DNA from: Closterium sp. Naga37s-1 | Taxonomy: Eukaryota; Streptophyta; Zygnematophyceae; Desmidiales; Closteriaceae | Direction: 5' to 3' | Assembly (NCBI GenBank): GCA_947471745.1 | Contig: CANJKZ010000092.1 | Span: forward strand, 3,893,001-3,957,000 | Length of the DNA: 64,000 nucleotides | Shown here: positions 49,984-61,900 of the stretch, in pieces | Numbering within the stretch: the first letter of the stretch is position 1 | Layout of the letters: the number at the start of each line of letters is the position of its first letter | The notes under the pieces: model-generated | Told to the model about the DNA's origin: nothing | Seen by the model: only the letters and a program-made list of their open reading frames with translations | Database searches by the model: none | Made by a program: the position numbers and the translations under genes

Positions 49984-52900
49984 TCAACGCCTCCCACCAC
50001 GGCCCCTCCCTCTCCCACGTCCTCCCCTGCCCCCTCTCCCTCCTCTCCCTCCCCTCCAAGCAGGCCGTTCAGATGGTAGCCTCAAAGACTGCACTCCTCT
50101 CCTCCCCTCCCTCCCCTCACCCCCCCCATCCCTCCCCCCTCCTCTCCCTCCTCTCCCTCCTCTCCCTCCTCCCCTTCCCTCCCCTCTCCCACCCCCTCGC
50201 CTCCTTGACTGCATCGAAACAGTAAACTCCACCGCGCCGCCCGCCCTCCTTACAGGAACGCCATGAGCGGCGCCTTGGCCGCTAGCAGACGAATGCGGGA
50301 GCTGTGCGATTCTCTCCTCCAGGGGCAGGTTCTTCTGGGCGGCGAGGCTTTGGCGGTTTCTGAAGGCTGCTGCATGCACGTCGTCTCTCGCTTCGTAGAG
50401 CCTGAGAGTGGGAAGAGGGCGGATGAGAGTGGGACGAGGGGGGATGAGAGTGGGAAGAGGGGGGATGAGAGTGGGAAGAGGGGGGATGAGAGTGTGCATT
50501 TGAGGGGGTGCGGGGGGTTGGAGAGGGGTGGGGGGAGGGAGTGATAGTGGAAGGAGTGGGAAAAGGGACAGCAAAAAACATCGCACTTGACACATCATGT
50601 GCAGTGGAGAAACGAGTTGTGTGTGATTGCAACGTGTTTGATCCAGAAAACCATCTCAAGTTCTGAACTAGTGTGGTGCTTGGAGCTCAGTAATTTCCTC
50701 TCAAATGCTTGGAGCTCAGTAATTTCCTCTCAAATGCTTGGAGCTCAGTAATTTCCTCTCAAATGCTTGGAGCTCAGTAATTTCCTCTCAAATGCTTTAC
50801 CTTGGCTCCTTGGCCCCTCAGCCATGAAGACTAGGGTGAGCAGCAGTTAGGAAGACTAGGGTGAGCAGCAGTTAGGAAGACTAGGGTGAGCAGCAGTTAG
50901 GAAGACTAGGGTGAGCAGCAGTTAGGAAGACTAGGGTGAGCAGCAGTTAGGAAGACTAGGGTGAGCAGCAGTTAGGAAGACTAGGGTGAGCAGCAGTTAG
51001 GAAGACTAGGGTGAGCAGCAGTTAGGAAGACTAGGGTGAGCAGCAGTTAGGAAGACTAGGGTGAGCAGCAGTTAGGAAGACTAGGGTGAGCAGCAGTTAG
51101 GAAGACTAGGGTGAGCAGCAGTTAGGAAGACTAGGGTGAGCAGCAGTTAGGAAGACTAGGGTGAGCAGCAGTTAGGAAGACTAGGGTGAGCAGCAGTTAG
51201 GAAGACTAGGGTGAGCAGCAGTTAGGAAGACTAGGGTGAGCAGCAGTTAGGAAGACTAGGGTGAGCAGCAGTTAGGAAGACTAGGGTGAGCAGCAGTTAG
51301 GAAGACTAGGGTGAGCAGCAGTTAGGAAGACTAGGGTGAGCAGCAGTTAGGAAGACTAGGGTGAGCAGCAGTTAGGAAGACTAGGGTGAGCAGCAGTTAG
51401 GAAGACTAGGGTGAGCAGCAGTTAGGAAGACTAGGGTGAGCAGCAGTTAGGAAGACTAGGGTGAGCAGCAGTTAGGAAGACTAGGGTGAGCAGCAGTTAG
51501 GAAGACTAGGGTGAGCAGCAGTTAGGAAGACTAGGGTGAGCAGCAGTTAGGAAGACTAGGGTGAGCAGCAGTTAGGAAGACTAGGGTGAGCAGCAGTTAG
51601 GAAGACTAGGGTGAGCAGCAGTTAGGAAGACTAGGGTGAGCAGCAGTTAGGAAGACTAGGGTGAGCAGCAGTTAGGAAGACTAGGGTGAGCAGCAGTTAG
51701 GAAGACTAGGGTGAGCAGCAGTTAGGAAGACTAGGGTGAGCAGCAGTTAGGAAGACTAGGGTGAGCAGCAGTTAGGAAGACTAGGGTGAGCAGCAGTTAG
51801 GAAGACTAGGGTGAGCAGCAGTTAGGAAGACTAGGGTGAGCAGCAGTTAGGAAGACTAGGGTGAGCAGCAGTTAGGAAGACTAGGGTGAGCAGCAGTTAG
51901 GAAGACTAGGGTGAGCAGCAGTTAGGAAGACTAGGGTGAGCAGCAGTTAGGAAGACTAGGGTGAGCAGCAGTTAGGAAGACTAGGGTGAGCAGCAGTTAG
52001 GAAGACTAGGGTGAGCAGCAGTTAGGAAGACTAGGGTGAGCAGCAGTTAGGAAGACTAGGGTGAGCAGCAGTTAGGAAGACTAGGGTGAGCAGCAGTTAG
52101 GAAGACTAGGGTGAGCAGCAGTTAGGAAGACTAGGGTGAGCAGCAGTTAGGAAGACTAGGGTGAGCAGCAGTTAGGAAGACTAGGGTGAGCAGCAGTTAG
52201 GAAGACTAGGGTGAGCAGCAGTTAGGAAGACTAGGGTGAGCAGCAGTTAGGAAGACTAGGGTGAGCAGCAGTTAGGAAGACTAGGGTGAGCAGCAGTTAG
52301 GAAGACTAGGGTGAGCAGCAGTTAGGAAGACTAGGGTGAGCAGCAGTTAGGAAGACTAGGGTGAGCAGCAGTTAGGAAGACTAGGGTGAGCAGCAGTTAG
52401 GAAGACTAGGGTGAGCAGCAGTTAGGAAGACTAGGGTGAGCAGCAGTTAGGAAGACTAGGGTGAGCAGCAGTTAGGAAGACTAGGGTGAGCAGCAGTTAG
52501 GAAGACTAGGGTGAGCAGCAGTTAGGAAGACTAGGGTGAGCAGCAGTTAGGAAGACTAGGGTGAGCAGCAGTTAGGAAGACTAGGGTGAGCAGCAGTTAG
52601 GAAGACTAGGGTGAGCAGCAGTTAGGAAGACTAGGGTGAGCAGCAGTTAGGAAGACTAGGGTGAGCAGCAGTTAGGAAGACTAGGGTGAGCAGCAGTTAG
52701 GAAGACTAGGGTGAGCAGCAGTTAGGAAGACTAGGGTGAGCAGCAGTTAGGAAGACTAGGGTGAGCAGCAGTTAGGAAGACTAGGGTGAGCAGCAGTTAG
52801 GAAGACTAGGGTGAGCAGCAGTTAGGAAGACTAGGGTGAGCAGCAGTTAGGAAGACTAGGGTGAGCAGCAGTTAGGAAGACTAGGGTGAGCAGCAGTTAG

Positions 52901-55900
52901 GAAGACTAGGGTGAGCAGCAGTTAGGAAGACTAGGGTGAGCAGCAGTTAGGAAGACTAGGGTGAGCAGCAGTTAGGAAGACTAGGGTGAGCAGCAGTTAG
53001 GAAGACTAGGGTGAGCAGCAGTTAGGAAGACTAGGGTGAGCAGCAGTTAGGAAGACTAGGGTGAGCAGCAGTTAGGAAGACTAGGGTGAGCAGCAGTTAG
53101 GAAGACTAGGGTGAGCAGCAGTTAGGAAGACTAGGGTGAGCAGCAGTTAGGAAGACTAGGGTGAGCAGCAGTTAGGAAGACTAGGGTGAGCAGCAGTTAG
53201 GAAGACTAGGGTGAGCAGCAGTTAGGAAGATACTTTTAGCAAAAGAAAGACAGTGATACTCTCTGCCTTACCTTGGTTCCTTGGCCCCTCTCTTCCGCGA
53301 CACATCCTCCTCCTTTCCGCCCTGCACCAACCTCCTCTTCCCGCTTCCACCCCTCTCCTCCTCCTCATCCCCCTCCTCTCCCTCATCCTCATCCTCTTCC
53401 TGTCCCCCCTCCTCTCCCTCATCCTCATCCTCATCATCCTCCTCCTCTTCCCCCTCCACCATTTCGAAATGCTCCGCTAGAAGCTCCTTATCCCGCTTCT
53501 GCTGCTGCCGCCTCTCCTCCGCTCCTCCCCGCATGCCCCCATGCAGGGCCATGTACTCTTGAGAGTCCTCATCCACTTGGAACGCCTGTAGGGGGGAAAA
53601 GGCAAAAGAAAATGGCACAAACGATGTTAACTGCTAGCCCTGCCAGTTCTCTCCTCTGCTCCTCCCCGCATGTACTCTTGAGAATCCTCATCCACTTGGA
53701 AAGCGTGCAGAGGAGAAATTGCACCAAACAAAAGGCACACTAAACATGCAGTCGTCTGTCGGGCCTGTAAGCGAGGATCAGTAAGGGCAATGGCCGCAGC
53801 CTTCCGCTGCTTCCGCGCCCTCCCACTCATCCCCATCCCCTCCCCCTACTCTTGCTGCTCCTGCTGCTCGCTCCTCCACTTTTACCCCTTGCTCACCTGA
53901 TCCGTGAACAGCGAGGCGAAACGAGGGTCAGCCAGAGCACTGGCAGCAGCCTTGCGCTGCTTCCGCGCCTTCCCTCCCGCCCCTTCCTCCTCCTCGTCCT
54001 CCTCCTCCTCCCCTCCCTCCTCCCTTGCCGCCTCGGCTCCCCCACTCTGCTGCATCAGCTGCGCTGCTAGCTTGGCATTCACCTTGGGAAGCTTCTTCTG
54101 CACCTGCAGCGTGGATAGTAGATGAGGAGAGGGAATAGAGAAAAAAGCAATAGTAAGGGCAAAGGGAGGTTTAAAATGCCATTAATGCACCTCTTCCTTC
54201 CTCCCTCCCTCCCTCCTCCTGTGTCCCCCCTCTCTCCTGCTATCAGCTGGCCGGCCAGCTTGGCATTCACCTTGGGAGGCTTTTCTGCGCCTGCAGGTTT
54301 GGAAAGTAGATGTGGAGTGGAGAGGAAGGAAGTGACACCAGAAGTAAGGGGGACGAGAGTTGGTTGGGACATGCCACAAATGCACCTGCCCTGCATCGAC
54401 TGGGCAGCAGATGAACAGAGACACAGGCGGACAGACAGACGTTCAGAGATGCAGGCACGTCGCTTTCAGGCAGACAAATCACTGAAACGAGGCTGGTCTG
54501 CTTTTGGTGATGTTTTAAACAACCCCTTGCACACAACTTACCGATATGCGGCTGGCCCTCCGTGCTTCGATCTTCTGAGTCGACTCTAAAGGCACGTCAC
54601 ACAGACGCAAATCACTCACAAACAAGCATGTCAGGCACAAAAACTCACTGAGATGCGGCTGGCTCTCTGTGCTTCGATCTTCTCTTTCACCCATCTGCTA
54701 TTGAGGTGCGCACATTGCTTGCAGGCAACTCAGGTCACACTCGAGCAAATCACACATATGCGCGCACATTACACAAACAGCATGTGACTTGCAGGTAGGC
54801 AACTCACCGAGATGCGGCTGGCTCTCTGTGCTTCGATCTTCTCCTTCACCTTCTGCTGCCGGTACGCGTCCCATGCGAATGGGTCTGCTATGGACTTGGC
54901 CTGTGAGGAAAGAGGGGGGCGGGAGAAAGGAAAAAAGAGGAGAGGCAACGGCGATGTGAGAGAGGAGGGAGGAGAGAAGAGAAGTCTCCTTCACCTTCTG
55001 CTGCCGGTATGCGTCCCATGCGAATGGGTCTGCAATGGACTTGGCCTGTGTGGGTGAGGGGTGGGGGGTGGGAGGGAAAGGAGGAATGGAGGGGTTGAGA
55101 GAATGGAGGAAGAGAGGACAGGCTGGTTGGAAGAATGCGCAAGAACCAGCAGCTCTGTCGGTTTTGAGACGTCTCAAAGGTCGGAGGAATGCGCAAGAAC
55201 CAGCAGCTCTGTCAGCCTCAGAGCATGCAGCGCGGCTTGTAATAACCACACTACCTTGTGCTACCCTTGTGCTACAACCACATATGCCTTGTGCTACAGC
55301 AGCGAGTGCAGGATGAATCCGTGCATGAAGGGGCGCAGCAGGTTGGTTCCCAGTGGTATGGCTACAACAACAATACCTCCTGCTACACCCATAGACCCTT
55401 GTGGTACAGTCATCATACCTTATGATACAGCCGCGAGTGCAGGAAGAACCCGTGCATGAAGGGGCGCAGCAGGTTGGTTCCCAGCAGCTCTGTGAGCCTC
55501 AGTGCATTCAGTTCCTCCCGTGTGACGAACTTGTAATCGTCGTACATCGCTGCTCCGCCCTCCTCCAACTCCTCCTGTTGTTGTGATAGGGTTGGTAAGG
55601 GGAAACAACAGGGAGCAATGGAAAGATGGGGACGATGGGAAGAGAGAGAAGCAGCTCATTCAGCCTCAACACATGCAGCTACTCCCGTGTCACAAGTTTG
55701 CAATGCAAGCGTCGTACATCGCTGCCACCCCGCACCTCCATCGCCCCCTGTTGTTGAATGGGATGAAGCAAGCAGGCCTGCAGGGGGGGCGAGTCCGTTG
55801 CTGCTACGAGCAGCCCGTTCCGTTCCTGCCCCGTTCATCCCGCCACCACTACCATGTATCTGCTAGCCTCACAGACTCACCGTGATGTTCTCAAGGAAGG

Positions 55901-58900
55901 AGCACCAACGGGGGGCCGGGCCAAGCGACGGGATGAAGTAGGCCTGCAGGCGGGGCGAGTCCATTGCTGCCACGATCAGCCCATTGCTGCCCCATTCATC
56001 TGCTAGCCACACAGACTCACCGTGATGGTCTCAAGGAACGAAAAACAGCCAGGAACGGGGTCCAGCGAGTTTTTGAGAATTCTCAAAAGGCCCAGCGAGG
56101 GGGATGGACTTTCTTCTTCGATGAACCAGGCCTGCAGGCGGGGCGAGTCCATGGCTGGCTGCGACGATCAGCCCGTTCATTCACTCCACCGCCTCTGTCT
56201 GTTGATGTCATGCCCCCATGACTCACCGCCTCTGCCTGTTGATGTCATGCCCCCATGACTCACCGCCTCTGCCTGTTGATGTCATGCCCCCATGACTCAC
56301 CGCCTCTGCCTGTTGATGTCATGCCCCCATGACTCACCGCCTCTGCCTGTTGATGTCATGCCCCCATGACTCACCGCCTCTGCCTGTTGATGTCATGCCC
56401 CCATGACTCACCGCCTCTGTCTGTTGATGTCATGCCCCCATGACTCACCGCCTCTGCCTGTTGATGTCATGCCCCCATGACTCACCGCCTCTGCCTGTTG
56501 ATGTCATGCCCCCATGACTCACCGCCTCTGCCTGTTGATGTCATGCCCCCATGACTCACCGCCTCTGCCTGTTGATGTCATGCCCCCATGACTCACCGCC
56601 TCTGCCTGTTGATGTCATGCCCCCATGACTCACCGTAATATTTTCCAAGAACGAGCACCAGCGGGGTGCGGGTCCGAGAGAGGGGATGAAGTAGGCCTGC
56701 AGGCGGGGCGAATCCATGGCTGCCACGATCAGCCCGCTGCCTCGCATCACACACACGTCGTTGATTCCTCCCGGTTCTGTTGGCTCCACACTCGTCACGT
56801 TGGTGCCCTGCAGGGAGAGACAGAGAAGGGGAAGGGAAAGGAGATTGGCACCTACAAACAAACTCTCACAATCAGCCCGCTGCCTCGCATCACATCACAC
56901 ACACGCCCTCGATGACCTCAACTAGTACCACTGTATGTGATGGGATGGCCCATCCATCCACGACATGTGTCATGCCATGCCATGCCATACAGTGGTGGGG
57001 TTCCAAGTCTTGACAATGCGCTTGTCAATCAAATTGTTGAGGCGCCTCAAAAATAATGCGCTTGTCAATCAAATTGTTGAGGCGCCTCAAAAATAATGCG
57101 CTTGTCAATCAAATTGTTGAGGCGCCTCAAAAATAATGCGCTTGTCAATCAAATTGTTGAGGCGCCTAAAAAATAATGCGCTTGTCAATCAAATTGTTGA
57201 GGCGCCTCAAAAATAATGCGCTTGTCAATCAAATTGTTGAGGCGCCTCAAAAATAATGCGCTTGTCAATCAAATTGTTGAGGCGCCTCAAAAATAATGCG
57301 CTTGTCAATCAAATTGTTGAGGCGCCTCAAAAATAATGCGCTTGTCAATCAAATTGTTGAGGCGCCTCAAAAATAATGCGCTTGTCAATCAAATTGATGT
57401 GCTGGAATGACCCTTACTAGTATCCGTGGCATGAGACGACGTGGCATGGTATGGCATGGCAAGGCATGGCAAGGCATGGCATGGCATGGCATGGCATGGC
57501 ATGGCATGGCACACATACAGTGGTGGGGTTCCAGATTTTGATGATGCGCTTATCGGTTGAAATGATGTGCTGGGATGACCCTGCTATGCCTCTGTGCCAC
57601 TTGATGCTGTGGATGGGACTGCCGTACCTGTTAAGACGAAGGGGAGAAGGGGGAGGGGAAACGGCAGGGGGACGACTGAGGAAAAGGAGCACCTGGTGTG
57701 ACACTGTGCTGGGATGACCCTGCAATGCCTCGATGCCACTTGATGCTGTGAATGGGGCTGCCGTACCTGTTGGAGAGAGGGGAGGGGGGTGGACAGGGAG
57801 GGAGGGTGGAATTTGGTGAACCACCCATGTGCTGCAGTGACCCCGCTATGCCTGTGTGCCAGCCACTTGATGCTGTGGAAGGATGGGACTGCCGTGCCTG
57901 TTGGGAGCAGCGCGGGGGCGAGGGGTGAGTGGGGGAGGGAGGGATGATGTGAGAACAAACTGGAACTCCTCCGCAAACACTTTTTTTCAACAAACCCCTG
58001 AAAACGCAAGCGAGGTGACTTTTGAGTCGACTCAAAAGTGGGGGAGGGACGGATGATGTGTGAAACAACTCCTCCGCAAACACTTTTATCAACAAACCCC
58101 TGAAAACGCAAGCGCAGCATCCCTCCCTCCCTTGGCCAAGAGCAGCACTTCCAAAGAAACTACCTCCTCACACAAGCACCACCTTCCCATGCAAGCACCT
58201 TCCCACTCAAGCACTTTACCCCTGCAACCGCACACCGCAACTTACATGTGGTCCTTTATCCGGTAGGGCTTGGAGGAGCGGAGATCATATAGCAGCACCT
58301 GGGAGAGGGGGGCGGGAAGGGGGGAAATAATGGGGGAGAATGGGCGGAAAGGGGGCAACAGAAGGGGTGATGGAAGGGGGAATGGAATAGGGGATGGAAG
58401 GGAAAAGAACGTGGCTGGAGGATGGTTGAACCAAGAGCGGAAACAGGACACGTTCTTTCCCTTCCTCTTCACAGGACAAGGGTGAGCTTAGTGTGAAGAG
58501 GATGTGTGCTGTGCACACGAAGAGACGTTCGGATGGCACGAAACCTTTCCTTTCCCTTCCCACCCCACCCTGCCCCACCCCACCCCACCCCACCCCACCC
58601 CACCCCACCCCACCCCACCCACCCACCCACCCCGCACCCTCCCTAACTACCTGGCCTGTGCTCGTGCCAACCGCCAGATGCATGCCCTCTGTGTCTTCAA
58701 ACCGCACTGCTGTCACTTGCTGGGAAAAGGGGAGGAGGGATAGGTAGGAAGGACGAATGATGCATTCTGAGACGGGAGGGACCATAGTGCTTATTAATAC
58801 AACGGACCATTCGACGGGAGGGACGAGAGAGATGGATGGCGCTTCACATGCAGCACCTTCTCACACTGGCATTCCCAGTGCCCCTCCCTCCCCCCCTTCC

Positions 58901-61900
58901 CCCCCCCCCCCACACACACTGCATCAATGTGACGCACACACGGCTGGTCATCCATCCTCCCATCCTCCCTCACCTGATCGGCATTTCCAGTGGCCCCCAC
59001 GGCGTCAATGCGGGACACAGCAGAGGCCTGGCGGTTGTCAAAGCACTCCAGCGCCGTCCTCCCCGCCACACGCGATGAGCCCGTGCTGGTGCTATCACAC
59101 TACCACTGCACGAGCACCCCAACTCTAAGCCTTTGTTCTAGTACCTGCTCAGCGTTCCCAGTGGCCCCCACGGAGTCAATGCGAGACACGGCCGACGCCT
59201 GGCGGTTGTCGAAGCACTCCAAGGCACCGTCCTCCCCGCCACAGGCAATGAGCCCGTGGGAGGGGCTGCGACCGATCACATTCACTGCTGGCGACCGCGA
59301 CTGCAGCGACTGCTGGAACTGACCCTGTGAGTATTGACAGGTCGGGACGGAAAAGGGGAGGAGAGCAGCACAGTAAGAAGCGAAGCAGTCACGAGTACGA
59401 GACCCCCAGACAGTCACTACTGCCGTGAACGTGTTACTGCAGCCCATCACGTTCACTGCTGGCGACCGCGACTGCAAGGACTGCAGTGGCGACTGCGACT
59501 CCAAGGACTGCTGGAACTGACTCTGTGGGGGAAGAAAGACACGGGGGAGGGTGGGTGTGTGTGTGGGAGGATGCAAGGGGTTGGAGGGGAAGGGAAAGGG
59601 GAGATCTGAGGCAGTGAGGAGCAGGTCACTCGAGTGACCTCTCAAGTCACCTCTTGCACTCCACCACCCATTTCCATTGGTTTTGAGACGTCTCAAAACC
59701 AATCTTCATACTCGAGTGACCTCTCAAGTCACCTCTTGCACTCCACCCATTTCCATTGCACCCACCTTGTTTGAGGTTGATTTTGAGAATTTTCAAAATC
59801 AACCTCACTCAAGTGACCTCTAAAGTCACCTCTTCCACTCCACCACCCATTTCCATTGCACCCACCTGCTCCAAGTTGATCCTGTACATCTCAGGCAAGG
59901 AGGCATCATGCAGCAGGTCGCTGGAGCGCATTACAAGCACACCTGCTACAGTCACCTTCTGCATTGCACGCACTTGCATTGCACCCACCTGTTCTCCACG
60001 AAACCCCATCACACACACCCACCTGCTCCAGATTGATCCGGTAAATCTCAGGGGAGGAGGCAGCGAGCAGCAGATCGCATGATGCCGGGTCGTACGCCAA
60101 CCCTCGGCCCATCCTGAGATTGAAGCAGCATGAAGAGGGAGCGCATGGAGGGGAGGGGATAGACAGCACATGGGGAGGCGGTGGTGCAAAGTGTGTTGAG
60201 GAGGCAGGGAGCAGCAGGTCACACGATGCTGGGTCGTACGCCAATCCCCGGCCCATTTTGCAGTTGAATCGGCACGGGGCGAAAAGCCACGTAAGTGTCA
60301 ATTAAGTGTCAAAGACGTGTGTGATCTAACCGTCAGCTTACCTGGGGATGCGTGTCTTGAAGTAGGCTCCAAACTTGGCATGGAAGCACACGGAGCGGTC
60401 GGCACACAGAAAGGCAATCTTGCTGTAGTCGTCTGTGAGCACCTGGAAGTCCACAATCTCGGAATCCAGATTGCGCTCAAACTTGAGCGACAGCTCTGCC
60501 AGCTCGTACACGCGCACCTGAGGGGGGTACACGCCTGGGGAAGAGAGGTGTGATGTGGGGGGTTTGGGAAGGCAAGGAGGAGACAGAGCAAGAGAGAGAG
60601 GAGTGTTGATCTTGCTATAGTCGTCTGTGAGCACTTGAAAGTCCACGATCTCTGAATCCAGATTGCGCTCAAACTTGAGAGACAGCTCTGCTAGCTCGTG
60701 CACCCGCACTTGAGGGGGGTACACGCCTGGGGGAGTCGGGGGAAGGCAAGGAGGCGCCTCAATACGTCAAAACGCGGAAATCCACAAGCTCCGAGTCCAA
60801 ACTTGAGAGAGAGCTCTGCCAACTCGTACACCCGCACTTGTGGGGGGTACAAGCCCGGGGGGTTTGGGAGGGAGGAGAGAGGGGAAGGCGAGGAAAAAGG
60901 AGGAGGATGGGAAAGCAGTGGAGTCCCGCCAGTTTCGGTGGGATAATTAAACGCCTACTGACGACTGAAACGCACCTGATGCAAGAATGTTAGCGAGGCT
61001 CAGTGGTAAATCTTCAAGCTGATGAGAGCGCACCTGAAGCGAGGAGGTATTTGCCGTCACGAGATGCCTTGATCCGCGTTGAGGCGACTTTGAACTCGAG
61101 GTCCTGAATAAGCTCGATGCGCCGCAGGTAGTCTGGCGAAAGGGAGAGAGAGAGAGAGAGGCACACACACAAACACACTCACAACAAGGCGACAAACCAG
61201 TCACAGTGTACCACGCATGCACGAATGTGCGCACACGAGATGGCTCGTGAGGCAAGATGACTCTAGCAAGAATGTCTTGACCTGCGTGGACGCGACTTAG
61301 AGCTCGAGCTCCTAAACGAGCTCAATGGCCCAGAGGCACTTTAAACCCATGAGACGAATTCCCAAACCTTGATCTGGTTGGAACCCGAGCCGTGATCGTG
61401 TGCCTTCTTTCCTGCTAAACGCGTGCTGCTTCTTGTTTTTGAGACGTCTCAAAAACGAACCCGAGCCGTGATCGTGTGCCTTCTTTCCTGCTAAACGCGT
61501 GCTGCTTCTTGTTTTTGAGACGTCTCAAAAACGAACCCGAGCCGTGATCGTGTGCCTTCTTTCCTGCTAAACGCGTGCTGCTTCTTGTTTTTGAGACGTC
61601 TCAAAAACGAACCCGAGCCGTGATCGTGTGCCTTCTTTCCTGCTAAACGCGTGCTGCTTCTTGTTTTTGAGACGTCTCAAAAACGAACCCGAGCCGTGAT
61701 CGTGTGCCTTCTTTCCTGCTAAACGCGTGCTGCTTCTTGTTTTTGAGACGTCTCAAAAACGAACCCGAGCCGTGATCGTGTGCCTTCTTTCCTGCTAAAC
61801 GCGTGCTGCTTCTTGTTTTTGAGACGTCTCAAAAACGAACCCGAGCCGTGATCGTGTGCCTTCTTTCCTGCTAAACGCGTGCTGCTTCTTGTTTTTGAGA

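Noticed and set aside
50826..53225. CRISPR-like regular array (also 40588-41211, 57015-57396, 61381-62346)
   Set aside because: There are no variable spacers between the repeats, no cas genes, and the context is a spliced nuclear gene. These are satellites.
53268..53272. TAA directly after NOL10 exon 13 as the gene's stop
   Set aside because: A perfect CCAAG|GTAAGG donor precedes it. The exon at 50401 enters in the right phase and encodes the expected conserved C-terminal segment (LYEARDDVHAAAFRN) with an Arg-Gly tail.
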